This document shows, one piece after another, positions 7,076 through 15,918 of a stretch of 64,000 nt of DNA (position 1 is the stretch's first letter; every line of letters starts with the position of its first letter). The notes under the pieces are model-generated. The model worked only from the letters and a program-made list of their open reading frames with translations. It was not told the origin of the DNA and searched no databases. Made by a program: the position numbers and the translations under genes. Source of the stretch: JAPHSX01 sp050298555 (GTDB lineage Bacteria; Pseudomonadota; Gammaproteobacteria; Thiohalomonadales; Thiohalomonadaceae); the NCBI GenBank assembly GCA_050298555.1, contig JBNKUL010000050.1, positions 1 through 64,000 of the forward strand, written 5' to 3'.

Positions 7076-8881
7076 ATGAAGAAAAATTTCCCTGTCACGC
7101 AAACGGAGATCAAGCTCGGCGAAAACGAGATGATCATCTCGGTAACCGATCTCAAGGGACAGATCACCTACGTTAACGAAGAGTTCAAGCGGATCAGCGG
7201 CTACAACGAGAAGGAGTTGATTGGCACCAACCACAACATCGTCCGCCACCCGGATATGCCGCCCGTCGCCTTCCAGGATCTGTGGGATACCGTCAAAAGG
7301 GGGGAGTCCTGGAGCGGCATCGTAAAAAACCGCTGCAAGAATGGGGATCACTACTGGGTCGACGCCTTCGTTACCCCGATATTCGATGGCGACACGATCA
7401 CCGGCTATCAGTCAGTCCGCACCCGCCCCACCGAGGAACAGGTGCGCAGCGCCGAAGCGCTATACCAAAAATTAAACAGCACCCCATCCATAACCAAGCT
7501 CCCCCGCAACAAGAGCATTATGGATATCAGCATACGGCCACGTATCTTTGCCAGTCTCAGTCTGATCCTGATACTGGCACTCTCCGTCGCCCTCCTTGCC
7601 TATATTGATCTCGGTGCTATCGCTGAGAGGATTGCGGAACACCACAATTATGAACAGACCTTTGTTCAGAGCGGCAACGAATTTTTCACTGCGTGGAAGA
7701 ACGGCGCTATTTCCGAAGATAAGATTGAGGCCTTTCACGCACTACTACAGCGTCACGGCTCAGATGAGTCCAATATTTTTCGTTATGAAGCGCTGTACAA
7801 CAGAATCATCACTACCCAATACTGGATCATCGGCATCTGTATCATCGGCATCATCAGCATTCTCGTTATCGGGAGCCTGCTGTCCCGTACCGTCATCGAA
7901 CCGATGAAACACGTTAACATCATCGCCAAGGGCATTGCCGGTGGCAACCTGCTGAACAAGATCGAGATTCGGCATCAGGATGAGATCGGCAGGATGATGC
8001 AATCGATGAAACTGATGCAGGCACGACTACGTACTATTCTCGGTCGGGTTGCCGAGGACACCGCAACCCTGGTGATGGCGTCCGAGCAGGTCGACCAGTC
8101 CACCAAGGCCACCCTGCAGAGCATGGAGCAGCAGCAGATGGAGACCAACTCTGCCGCTACCGCCATGAACCAGATGAGCGCCACCATTCAGGAGGTTGCC
8201 AAGCATGCCGAGGATGCAGCAGAGGCTGCGCGTCATGCCGCGTCCCAGGCCAATGATGGAAAGACGACGATGGTCAGTACCAAAAAGTCGCTCGACCAGC
8301 TACTAGGTGACATCCATACCTCAGGAGAAGCGATCGATTTCCTGCAACAACAGACCAATGAGATCAACAATATACTCAGTACCATTAACGACATTGCCGA
8401 ACAGACCAACCTCCTCGCCCTGAATGCGGCTATCGAGGCGGCGCGGGCCGGGGAACAGGGGCGTGGTTTTGCCGTCGTTGCCGATGAGGTGCGCACCCTG
8501 GCACAGCGTACCCAGGCATCTACCAGTCAAATCAGCGGCGTGATCGACAAGGTCAATGACGGGGTAACACGTGCCGCCACGGCGATGAGCTCCAGCCGGG
8601 AACAGGCATCGCATGTAGTCGAGGAGGCCGCGAAATCCGAAGAGGCGCTTAACCAGATCGCCGCCGCGGGAGAGAACATCACGCAGATGAGTGGACAAAT
8701 TGCGCACTCCACCAGCCAGCAGGGTGAAGTCGCCGAAGAGATGAATATGAAGCTCACCGCCATCAACAGCGGTTCGGTAGAGGCTACCGAACGTTCAACC
8801 GAAGTCGATGAAAACAGCCAAAAGCTGAAAGAGATGGCAGCTCACCTGAAGGAGCTCATCACCCAGTTCAAGCTGATGTAG
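7076..8881 (+). CDS. Aer-like PAS chemoreceptor (methyl-accepting chemotaxis protein)
   Basis: A 601-residue energy/redox taxis receptor. Residues 15-115 form a PAS domain nearly superimposable on E. coli Aer, with NHNIVRHPDMP, WSGIVKNR and NGDHYWV; the Arg-His-x-Asp of that block belongs to the FAD-binding pocket of Aer. Two membrane spans follow at about 157-177 and 249-270, separated by a short loop of about 70 residues, then a HAMP linker (270-325) and the cytoplasmic signalling domain with the hairpin tip DIAEQTNLLALNAAIEAA. Aer proper has one membrane anchor; two spans are common in other family members. No CheA/W/Y genes are nearby. A sigma-54-like promoter lies upstream. Confidence 0.92.
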   Translation: MKKNFPVTQTEIKLGENEMIISVTDLKGQITYVNEEFKRISGYNEKELIGTNHNIVRHPDMPPVAFQDLWDTVKRGESWSGIVKNRCKNGDHYWVDAFVTPIFDGDTITGYQSVRTRPTEEQVRSAEALYQKLNSTPSITKLPRNKSIMDISIRPRIFASLSLILILALSVALLAYIDLGAIAERIAEHHNYEQTFVQSGNEFFTAWKNGAISEDKIEAFHALLQRHGSDESNIFRYEALYNRIITTQYWIIGICIIGIISILVIGSLLSRTVIEPMKHVNIIAKGIAGGNLLNKIEIRHQDEIGRMMQSMKLMQARLRTILGRVAEDTATLVMASEQVDQSTKATLQSMEQQQMETNSAATAMNQMSATIQEVAKHAEDAAEAARHAASQANDGKTTMVSTKKSLDQLLGDIHTSGEAIDFLQQQTNEINNILSTINDIAEQTNLLALNAAIEAARAGEQGRGFAVVADEVRTLAQRTQASTSQISGVIDKVNDGVTRAATAMSSSREQASHVVEEAAKSEEALNQIAAAGENITQMSGQIAHSTSQQGEVAEEMNMKLTAINSGSVEATERSTEVDENSQKLKEMAAHLKELITQFKLM

Positions 8882-8905
8882 CAGCGATACGATGCTGGAA
8901 CCGCT

Positions 8906-9880
8906 CTAGCCGTGAATCAGGGCCGCCAGCATAGCAAGGTGGTCCGGGCGGTTATTGAGCGCAGGTAGATAGTGAAACGCCTCCCCACCGCTATCGATAA
9001 AGTATTCCCGATTCTCCCCGGCGATCTCCTCCAGCGTCTCCAGACAGTCGGCGGAGAAACCGGGGCAGATCACATCGACCGACTTCACCCCATCACCGGG
9101 CAGCGCCTTGAGGGTCTCGTCGGTGTAGGGCTTGAGCCACTCCTCCTTGCCGAAACGTGACTGGAAGGTCACCAGCCACCGCTCTTCACTCAGGCCAAGC
9201 TCTGCGGCCAGCAGGCGCGCCGTCGTCTGGCACTGCTCGTAGTAGGCATCTCCCTCGTCGCGAAAGCGCAGTGGCGTTCCGTGGAAGGAGATCACCAGCT
9301 TGTCCGGCTGCGTGTGCTGTTGCCACGCCTCGCGCACCGATGCGGCCAGTGCCTTTATATAGAGCGGCTGGTCGTGATAGTCGGCGATAAAGCGTTGCGG
9401 CGGTACGAAGCGGTGTTGCGCCATCGCCTGGGCCAGGGCATCGAAGCTGGAGCCGGTGGTGGAGCAGGAGTTCTGCGGGTAGAGCGGCAACACCACCAGC
9501 TCGTCGATGTCGCGGTCGCGCAGCTGCTGCAGTGCCGCGGCGATGGATGGGTTGCCGTAGCGCATGCCGAGGGCGACGTGGTAACGGCCCTGCTCCTTCT
9601 CATCCAGCAGCTCCTGTAGCTGCTGTTGCTGCTGTTTTGCAATCACCAGCAATGGCGACCCCTCCTCGCTCCACACGGTTTTATACGCCGCCGCCGACCT
9701 GGCGGGGCGGGTACGCAGGATCACTCCGTGCAAGATCAGCCACCATAACGGACGCGGCAGGTCGACCACCCGCCGATCCCACAGGAACTCGGCAAGATAG
9801 CGGCGCAGTGCCTGCGGGGTGGGGGCGTCGGGGGTGCCCAGGTTAATCAGTAGTACGCCTGTCTTTCTCGGCAGGGTCAT
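8906..9880 (-). CDS. hemH: Ferrochelatase HemH
   Basis: Last step of protohaem synthesis: inserts Fe2+ into protoporphyrin IX. The 324 residues start MTLPRKTGVLLINLGTPDAP, the typical N-terminus, and contain the metal/porphyrin-site His in LVISFHGTPLRF, plus VICPGFSADCLETLEEI with the conserved Glu near the C-terminus. Located downstream of adk on the same strand but separated from it by a strong terminator, so it probably has its own promoter between 9881 and 9936. Convergent with the chemoreceptor gene, 24 bases apart. Confidence 0.96.
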   Translation of the reverse strand: MTLPRKTGVLLINLGTPDAPTPQALRRYLAEFLWDRRVVDLPRPLWWLILHGVILRTRPARSAAAYKTVWSEEGSPLLVIAKQQQQQLQELLDEKEQGRYHVALGMRYGNPSIAAALQQLRDRDIDELVVLPLYPQNSCSTTGSSFDALAQAMAQHRFVPPQRFIADYHDQPLYIKALAASVREAWQQHTQPDKLVISFHGTPLRFRDEGDAYYEQCQTTARLLAAELGLSEERWLVTFQSRFGKEEWLKPYTDETLKALPGDGVKSVDVICPGFSADCLETLEEIAGENREYFIDSGGEAFHYLPALNNRPDHLAMLAALIHG

Positions 9881-9936
9881 TGCAGCTCCTCGGCTGTTCT
9901 ATACAGGGCGGAGTATAACGAAGCGTCCGGACATAA

Positions 9937-9968
9937 AAAAACCCGCACCGGCGCCGGTGCGGGTTTTT
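9937..9968 (-). terminator. Terminator downstream of adk
   Basis: A 24-base perfect palindrome (ACCCGCACCGGC at 9941-9952 against GCCGGTGCGGGT at 9953-9964) is flanked by an A run on the left and five T on the right. Reading leftward it ends adk transcription before hemH. Confidence 0.88.
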
Positions 9969-9984
9969 CGTGGAGCGCCTGAGA

Positions 9985-10641
9985 TTAGGCCAGGGAGGCC
10001 AGTACCGCGTCGCGGTTCTCATCTACGCTCTTGCCAGTGCCTTCAACACGGGCGTACTTCGGTGCGTCCGCTTCGCCGGAGGCGGCCCAGCTGGAGTAGA
10101 ACTCTACCAGCGGCTTGGTCTGCGAGTGGTAGACGTCGAGACGCTTACGTACGGTCTCTTCGTTGTCGTCCTCGCGCTGGATCAGGTCCTCACCGGTCTC
10201 GTCGTCCTTACCCTCAACCTTCGGCGGATTGAAAATGGTGTGATAGGTACGGCCGGAGGCGAGGTGTACGCGACGACCACTCATGCGCTTGATGATCTCC
10301 TCATCATCGACGTTGATCTCAACGACATAGTCGAGCGGTACGCCCTGCTCTTTCAGTGCCTCGGCCTGCGGGATGGTGCGGGGGAAACCGTCGAACAGGA
10401 AACCGTTGGCGCAGTCGTCCTCGGTGATGCGCTCCTTGACCAGGCCAAGGATGATGTCGTCGGAGACCAGGCCGCCCGCATCCATTACCTTCTTCGCCTC
10501 CAGACCCAGCGGGGTGCCTGCCTTGACCGCGGCACGCAGCATGTCGCCGGTAGAGATTTGCGGAATGTTGTATTTGTCGCAAATGAATTGTGCCTGGGTA
10601 CCTTTACCGGCACCGGGTGCCCCCAACAGAATCAGACGCAT
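9985..10641 (-). CDS. adk: Adenylate kinase
   Basis: Interconverts ATP + AMP and 2 ADP in the cytoplasm. The 218-residue length is that of the long bacterial form. The P-loop GAPGAGKGTQ is at residues 7-16, the AMP site includes STGDMLRAA, and FDGFPRT precedes the LID domain (about residues 122-160: GRRVHLASGRTYH and so on), which lacks the four zinc cysteines found in Gram-positive enzymes. Single gene with its own terminator. Confident. Confidence 0.97.
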   Translation of the reverse strand: MRLILLGAPGAGKGTQAQFICDKYNIPQISTGDMLRAAVKAGTPLGLEAKKVMDAGGLVSDDIILGLVKERITEDDCANGFLFDGFPRTIPQAEALKEQGVPLDYVVEINVDDEEIIKRMSGRRVHLASGRTYHTIFNPPKVEGKDDETGEDLIQREDDNEETVRKRLDVYHSQTKPLVEFYSSWAASGEADAPKYARVEGTGKSVDENRDAVLASLA

Positions 10642-10759
10642 CGTACTCTCCTTTGAGTGTATTTAAATTATCGAATTATCCCGTCGATTATGCCCAGAGC
10701 CGGGCAAACCTAGCAAACAGTCTGTTGAATAGCAGGAGAAGCGGAACTTATGGGGTAAA

Positions 10760-11302
10760 TCAGCCGCCCAGCAATTTGGCGCCATTGAGCTGAAAGTGTT
10801 CGAAGGGTTCGCGGGCGAAACGGCTCAACTTCTCCAGCGCCATCTTCTCCTCCCCCTCGAAGCGCGCCTTCTGGACGGAGCTGAGCAGCAGTTCCATCTT
10901 CAGGGTATCGGGTGCATAGTGCTGGGCCAGCTCCATCGGCCCGTTGCTACGGTTGGGGCGCATGCGCGGTAGGGTGTAGGCGGTGCACTGCAGCTGCTCG
11001 ATCTGCACCTTGGAGAAAGGGCGGGAGAGGCGGCGACGCAGTTCGCTGCGGGCGTAACTGGCGCAGAAGGTGGCCACCTCGTCGATCAGGTGGATAAGGG
11101 CCGGGTCGACCGCCTCGGGATGGTCGCGGAAATAGTCGAGCGCCGGGTAATAACCCAGGTGCTCCTCCATCACATAGGTATCGACCTGCCCGGCCAGATT
11201 CTCCCCCAGCACCCAGGGCAGGTAGCCGACCTGCTGCTCCACCACCGTCTCGGGCACCGAGACGGTAAGCGACGCGGCGACGGTGACCACCTCGACAGCC
11301 AC
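10760..11302 (-). CDS. Unrecognised protein, last gene of the MoxR/VWA operon
   Basis: About 180 residues, no family recognised. It is probably cytoplasmic: no signal peptide or membrane span. Notable stretches are VGYLPWVLGENLAG, an acidic/aromatic part around EEHLGYYPALDYF, and a helical, charged C-terminal half (SVQKARFEGEEKMALEKL). I chose GTG at 11302 because GAGG lies 8 bases upstream; the longer frame to 11374 would overlap the upstream gene by 62 bases. It follows the DsrS-like gene by 10 bases and is the final gene of the MoxR-VWA-DsrS-like cluster, so it is likely a partner of that module. Confidence 0.65.
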   Translation of the reverse strand: MAVEVVTVAASLTVSVPETVVEQQVGYLPWVLGENLAGQVDTYVMEEHLGYYPALDYFRDHPEAVDPALIHLIDEVATFCASYARSELRRRLSRPFSKVQIEQLQCTAYTLPRMRPNRSNGPMELAQHYAPDTLKMELLLSSVQKARFEGEEKMALEKLSRFAREPFEHFQLNGAKLLGG

Positions 11303-11312
11303 TACTCGAACC

Positions 11313-12464
11313 TCACTTCTGGCTCCTGCGTCCGCGACGCTTCTTGCCGCTGACGGCCTGCGGGTCTTGCCCACGCAGCAGGGCGATGAGACGGCGTAGC
11401 GGCAGGGTGATCGGCTCGATCTTCTCGTTCATCACCGTGCCCACCGCGTCGGTCTGACCGAAGACAGGGTTGAGCAGGTACTCGCTGGCATGGCCCAGGG
11501 TAAGCATCGCCTTCAGCTCCGCCATGAGCTCAGGCACCTGCTGCTGTAGCGCCTGTAGTGCCGGCTCCTCCCCAAGGCGGCGCTGCACCTCTGCCTCCAC
11601 CTCGCTAAGCTCACGCAGGCCGAGCTTGCGCTCGGGGAGGGCGAAATAACGGCCCAGTGCGTTGAACAGGGCACTGGCCACCTCCTGGTCGGCGGGATTG
11701 AGCATCACCTCGTCGGCAACGGCGAGGAAGCTCTGCCCCTCCACATCGAGCAGGGTCAGCAGTTTTTGCGCATAGCTGTTGTCGCCCAGGGCCGCGAGGC
11801 GCTCGCGATACTGTTCCAGCAGGGCGTTGGCCGGCTGTTTCTGCGGCAGGTCGTGGGGCAGGGTCTCGAGAAAACCGATGCGGTAACTCTTGTTGCGCTG
11901 CCCGCTCTCCCACAGGGTGAGCTTCTGCTCCTCGTCGATCAGCCCCGGCTGCAGCACCAGGCGCACGGTATTGAGCATGTCGCGCGGCTCGGTCTCAAAG
12001 GGCAGGTGTTCAATCAGGTGGTCCGCCAGCACCTTGCCCATCGGCTGCTCCACCACGGCCGGGTTCTCCAGCATGCGCCGTGCATGCTCCGAGTAGGGAG
12101 CGCACCACCAGGCGCGGCGCGCCAGCTCATTGGAGAGGGAGCGGGAGCAGACCACCGCCATCACCGCTTCCGGCTCGCCGATCTTCAGCAGGCGATCCAG
12201 CTGGTCGTTATCGATCTGACCCATGCGGGTCCAACGGCGCATAAAGACCGGGAAGCCGCCGGGCGAATCGAGCACCGCGCCGGAGAGCATCTCGCGCACC
12301 TTCTGCAGGTACTGATCGCTACGGCCGGTGGGGTTGAGCGGGAACTTCATCTCCTGCTCGCCGTTGAGACCGTAGACCGTCATGCTGTTCTCATCGATAC
12401 GCACCGCATCGGCGTTGGCGATCAAGACATTAATTCTCAGTGCGTCTTCGGGGCTTAATTCCAC
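11313..12464 (-). CDS. dsrS: DsrS-like conserved protein (possible sulfur-oxidation accessory)
   Basis: A 383-residue soluble protein. The opening (SPEDALRINVLIANADAVRI), the SPGGFPVFMRRWTRMGQ block and SNELARRAWWCAPYSEHARR match my memory of DsrS, the product of the last gene of the Allochromatium dsr operon, whose role is unknown; I could not check this by search. The C-terminus is strongly basic (GKKRRGRRSQK). No catalytic motif or cofactor site is evident. GTG start at 12464 with GAGG 7 bases before it. It sits 9 bases after the VWA gene and directly before the unrecognised 180-residue gene, placing it in an operon with a MoxR ATPase. No other dsr genes are in the window. Confidence 0.55.
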   Translation of the reverse strand: MELSPEDALRINVLIANADAVRIDENSMTVYGLNGEQEMKFPLNPTGRSDQYLQKVREMLSGAVLDSPGGFPVFMRRWTRMGQIDNDQLDRLLKIGEPEAVMAVVCSRSLSNELARRAWWCAPYSEHARRMLENPAVVEQPMGKVLADHLIEHLPFETEPRDMLNTVRLVLQPGLIDEEQKLTLWESGQRNKSYRIGFLETLPHDLPQKQPANALLEQYRERLAALGDNSYAQKLLTLLDVEGQSFLAVADEVMLNPADQEVASALFNALGRYFALPERKLGLRELSEVEAEVQRRLGEEPALQALQQQVPELMAELKAMLTLGHASEYLLNPVFGQTDAVGTVMNEKIEPITLPLRRLIALLRGQDPQAVSGKKRRGRRSQK

Positions 12465-12473
12465 AAAAAAACC

Positions 12474-13799
12474 TCAATTCAACTGTATACGATTGCCCCA
12501 CGGCACCGTCTGTTTGCCCTTTATCAGCCACACCACCGGGTAGTAGGGCTCCTGCTCGGGGAACTTGCCCACCGCGTCGGTAAAGTAGACCAGCGCGTCG
12601 GGGCGACGGTTCTCCCGCACCACCCAGTCGAACACGGGACGAAAATCGGTGGTACCGCCACCCTTGAATTCGCGCGGCAGGTCGAACTCCTCCCACGGCT
12701 CGAACTGCCAGGGACCATCCCCGGCCAGATCCGAATCGCAGGCGTGCATGGTGACGCGGGCCCGAATCTGTCCCTTCAGGGCGTTAATCTCGGAGACGAA
12801 CTCCTTCATCTCCTTGTCGCTCACCGAGCCGCTGGTATCGACCACTACCACCACGTCTAGCTCGTGGCTCTTCAGGCTGGGCATGATGGTATCGCCCTCG
12901 CGGCGCGAAGGGCGCGAGTAGTTGTAGTCATCGCGGGCGGTGGCGTTGAGGTAACGGGCCAGGATCATGCGCCACGGCAGTTGTGGCTGCAGCAGGTGAT
13001 CAATAATGCGGCGCAGCGGCCCGGAAAGCTTGCCCGCCTGCATCGCCTGTTGCGCAGCACCTGCCATACGCTGTTGCCACTGCACGGAGAGGTTCTCCTT
13101 CTCCTGCTCGCTGAGCGGCGGCGGCTGATCGGCCCCCTGACCGGAGCCGTTACCCTGACCATCCTGCGGCTGCTCCTGTTCGCCCTGTCCCTCGCCCGGC
13201 TCCTGTTTCGGCTTGTCCCTCTTCGGCGCATCGCCCTTACCGCCCTTGTTGTCCGGGTCCTTCCTCTGCTGCTGGTCGCCCCCCTGAGAGCCGCGTTCGG
13301 TCGACTCGTGCGAGCCGCCCGCCCCCTGCTTGCCGCCACCGCTCTCGTTCTCCTCGTCGTAGACGTGGTCGTCGTGGGGCATCATGTTCTCGTTCTCATC
13401 GAGACAGGGGTAGATCTCCTCGGCGGTCATCCCCTCGTAATCGGGCAGGTAGAGGGCGTCGGGCACCGGGGTGAGGCCGTCGGCAATCAATAAGGGGTTG
13501 ATGGCCAGGTCGCAGGCGATATCCCAGCGCCCCTTGTCGCGGTGCTGACGGCGGGCGAAGTGGGAGAGCGCGCAGTGCAACGCCTCGTGGGCGAGCACGA
13601 ACTGGGTCTGCTCTACGTTGAGCGAATCGATGTAGTCGTAGCTGTAGTAGAAGGCACGGGCGTCGGTGGCCACCGTCTTACACCACTCGCTGTCCGCCTC
13701 GATCATCGGCAGGCGCAGCACCAGCGCGCCAAGGAAGGGCTTATCAAGGATAAGCCGGGTGCGCGCCGCACTCAGTTTTGTTTCGACATCACCGGCCAT
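12474..13799 (-). CDS. VWA-domain protein with HExxH motif (DUF2201-like)
   Basis: A 441-residue partner of MoxR-type ATPases. Residues 1-145 form a metallopeptidase-like domain with HEALH at 71-75, an HExxH zinc motif. Residues 150-235 are a low-complexity Gly/Gln/Asp/Lys linker. The C-terminal 200 residues are a von Willebrand A-like domain whose MIDAS metal site is intact: DTSGS at 321-325, the Thr in GGGTTDFRP (about 383) and Asp in YFTDAVG (about 408). Proteins of this plan are usually paired with a MoxR ATPase, as here, with 7 bases between the genes. Peptidase activity is possible but unproven; the pair may act as a chelatase- or chaperone-like assembly machine. Confidence 0.8.
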   Translation of the reverse strand: MAGDVETKLSAARTRLILDKPFLGALVLRLPMIEADSEWCKTVATDARAFYYSYDYIDSLNVEQTQFVLAHEALHCALSHFARRQHRDKGRWDIACDLAINPLLIADGLTPVPDALYLPDYEGMTAEEIYPCLDENENMMPHDDHVYDEENESGGGKQGAGGSHESTERGSQGGDQQQRKDPDNKGGKGDAPKRDKPKQEPGEGQGEQEQPQDGQGNGSGQGADQPPPLSEQEKENLSVQWQQRMAGAAQQAMQAGKLSGPLRRIIDHLLQPQLPWRMILARYLNATARDDYNYSRPSRREGDTIMPSLKSHELDVVVVVDTSGSVSDKEMKEFVSEINALKGQIRARVTMHACDSDLAGDGPWQFEPWEEFDLPREFKGGGTTDFRPVFDWVVRENRRPDALVYFTDAVGKFPEQEPYYPVVWLIKGKQTVPWGNRIQLN

Positions 13800-13806
13800 G
13801 ACGAAC

Positions 13807-14853
13807 TCAGTAGAGCATCACCTCTGCCACCGCCTGCGCCCACTGGGAGAACTCGGGCACGGCGAAGAGGTCCTGGCCGATGGCGCGGTGCAGGTCGGAG
13901 ACCAGCATTACCCCCATCTCGCGGTCACGGAAACGACCGGCGAACTCGAGGATAGCGCCATAGGCCTCGTTGGCCTCGGCCGGGTTCTCGGCCTTGGCGC
14001 GCAGGGCGCGGCCCACCAGGGCGGAGGCGACGGCGTACTGTAGGTCGATCTCCTTGGGGATGCTGACCGGCTCGCGGCGCATGATGGCGTCGAGGTCGGG
14101 CAGGTTGTCGAGGTTGTCGACAAAGGCGCCGAGTTCGATACCGGCGGCGGGGCCAACACAGGCCTGCAGGGTGTTGACCAGCAGGGCGCCATGGGTGGCG
14201 AACTTCTTCAGTGCTCGATGGGCGAACTCCCAGGAGCGCGGTGAGGGGAAGGCGACCGGATTGTGGGCCGGGTCGAAGTCGAACAGCAGCTCGGGACGGA
14301 AGCGCAGGAAGGCGATGATGCGCTCGTCGATGCCGTTGGCGTAGGCCCAGGAGACCCAGTCGTCGAGGTTGGTCTCCACCTCGAAGTGGGCGAAGCGGTT
14401 GGCCAGCGGCGCCGGCATGGTATAGGTGACACCTCGATCGCCCTGGCGATTGCCGGCAGCGAAGATGGCCCACCCCTCCGGCACCTGGTACTCACCAAGG
14501 CGGCGGTCGAGGATCAGCTGGTAGGCGGCGGCGGAGACGCTGGGTGGGGCGGCGTTGATCTCATCGAGGAAGAGGATACCCTCGGGACCGTGACGCTCTG
14601 CATCGGGCAGCACCGCGGGCGGTGCCCACTCGACGAAGTCGCCGTTGCGAAACGGGATACCGCGCAGGTCCGAGGGCTCCATCTGCGACAGACGCAGGTC
14701 GATGACCGGCACATCGTGACGCTTGCCCACCCGCAACACCATCTGCGACTTGCCCACGCCGGGGGGCCCCCACAGCATTACCGGCGTGTGGTGCCCCTCG
14801 CGGGTGCTGAGGAATTCTTGCTCAAGGACGTTGGCTATGTGCGCAGGACGCAT
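13807..14853 (-). CDS. MoxR-family AAA+ ATPase
   Basis: A 348-residue AAA+ ATPase, first gene of a four-gene operon. Walker A GPPGVGKS is at 29-36, Walker B ILFLDEIN at 93-100, sensor-1 Asn in FAAGNRQGDRG (about 135) and the arginine finger in APLANRF (about 153). The fold order and the downstream VWA gene place it with MoxR/NorQ/CbbQ-type ATPases, which with VWA partners remodel or metal-load target enzymes. The genes downstream (VWA, DsrS-like, unknown) are spaced 7-10 bases apart, so one transcript is likely. The specific target is not known. Confidence 0.85.
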   Translation of the reverse strand: MRPAHIANVLEQEFLSTREGHHTPVMLWGPPGVGKSQMVLRVGKRHDVPVIDLRLSQMEPSDLRGIPFRNGDFVEWAPPAVLPDAERHGPEGILFLDEINAAPPSVSAAAYQLILDRRLGEYQVPEGWAIFAAGNRQGDRGVTYTMPAPLANRFAHFEVETNLDDWVSWAYANGIDERIIAFLRFRPELLFDFDPAHNPVAFPSPRSWEFAHRALKKFATHGALLVNTLQACVGPAAGIELGAFVDNLDNLPDLDAIMRREPVSIPKEIDLQYAVASALVGRALRAKAENPAEANEAYGAILEFAGRFRDREMGVMLVSDLHRAIGQDLFAVPEFSQWAQAVAEVMLY

Positions 14854-14952
14854 GGGGACTCCCCGTATTCAAAATCAGTCATAAACAAGCTTGATAGCTT
14901 ACCATCTTTGTCAAGATTGCAACAAAACAGCGAGAAACCAACCCCTGGTGAC

Positions 14953-14992
14953 AAAAAACCCGCCGGGAGGGGACTCCACGGCGGGTTTTTTT
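14953..14992 (-). terminator. Terminator downstream of the thioredoxin gene
   Basis: Stem CCCGCCG (14959-14965) against CGGCGGG (14979-14985), extended by A/T pairs, with A run 14953-14958 and T run 14986-14992. It lies just past the stop of the minus-strand thioredoxin gene and before the MoxR start, and could work in both directions. Confidence 0.85.
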
Positions 14993-15011
14993 ACGGCCGA
15001 AGCGCCTGAGC

Positions 15012-15395
15012 TTAGGCGGGCTGAGAGCCCTCCTGGGCCTGCTGCTCGGCCACCTGCTTGCGCACCTCGTCCATGTCCAGCTCACGAGCCTTCTCGATCA
15101 GCTGCTCGAACTGACCGCCCATCAGGGCGCCGGGCTGGGCGTAGATGACGATCTGCTCACGCATAATCATCAGGGTGGGGATGGAGCGGATCTGGAAGTG
15201 GCCCGCCAGCTCCTGCTCCTCCTCGGTGTTGACCTTGGCGAAGGTGATCTCCTCGTACTTCTTCGCGGTCTCCTCGAAGATCGGGCCGAACTGCTTGCAG
15301 GGACCGCACCAGGGGGCCCAGAAGTCGATAATCATGAAGTCGCTGCTGCCTGCCACTTCGTCGAAATTGTCTTTGGTCAGGTCAATGTGTGCCAT
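15012..15395 (-). CDS. Thioredoxin-family protein
   Basis: A 127-residue cytoplasmic disulfide reductase. The active site WCGPC has its cysteines at residues 30 and 33, and the cis-proline loop is RSIPTL near residue 73. The last 20 residues (roughly VRKQVAEQQAQEGSQPA) extend beyond the usual 108-residue thioredoxin. I start at the ATG at 15395, which gives the standard MAHIDLTKDNFDEV opening and has GGAGAG 5 bases upstream; the longer frame to 15632 is not protein-like. It carries its own terminator. It may be TrxA itself or an extra thioredoxin; this cannot be decided here. Confidence 0.88.
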   Translation of the reverse strand: MAHIDLTKDNFDEVAGSSDFMIIDFWAPWCGPCKQFGPIFEETAKKYEEITFAKVNTEEEQELAGHFQIRSIPTLMIMREQIVIYAQPGALMGGQFEQLIEKARELDMDEVRKQVAEQQAQEGSQPA

Positions 15396-15516
15396 CTCAA
15401 CTCTCCAGTTTTCTATAAATTTCCGCAGCAGACCCGGACCGTAACCAGGGGCCTTAACTACATTAGCGTTTGATAATACACAAAATGGGTCGGAAATGCC
15501 CGAATTCAAGGGATTC

Positions 15517-15915
15517 TCACCCGTTCTTATTGATAAAGCGGATGATCTGCCGCCGCCCCTTCTTGTCCGGGCGGCGCTGCTGGTGCGGCTGGGCCGCCGC
15601 CTCCAGACGGCGCTGTTCGGCCAGCTGCTCACGCTTCAGGCGCGCCTGCTCGTCCTCTTCGTAGAGCTGGCGGGCAATGGTGGCCGGGCCGCGCTTGTCG
15701 CTGAGCAGCAGTACGGTGATCGCAAAGCTCTCCTGCCCCTTCTGGATAGTCAGCTCATCACCAATGGCGAGGGTGCGCGAGGGCTTGGGGCGGCTGCCGT
15801 TAAGGTGCACATGGCCGCCGTTGATCGCCTCGCTGGCCAGGGCGCGGGTCTTGAAAAAACGTGCCGCCCACAGCCACTTGTCGAGGCGCACCTTGTCGCA
15901 GGTCTGCAGCTGCAC
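15517..15915 (-). CDS. hslR: Ribosome-associated heat shock protein Hsp15
   Basis: S4-domain RNA-binding protein that rescues stalled 50S subunits carrying nascent chain. The 132 residues open with the S4 signature VRLDKWLWAARFFKTRALA, followed by GGHVHLNG and KPSRTLAIGDELTI, all typical of HslR, and end in a basic tail. GTG start at 15915, only 3 bases after the stop of the preceding small gene, suggesting coupled translation. Length matches E. coli HslR (133). Confident. Confidence 0.93.
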   Translation of the reverse strand: MQLQTCDKVRLDKWLWAARFFKTRALASEAINGGHVHLNGSRPKPSRTLAIGDELTIQKGQESFAITVLLLSDKRGPATIARQLYEEDEQARLKREQLAEQRRLEAAAQPHQQRRPDKKGRRQIIRFINKNG

Positions 15916-15918
15916 CCC

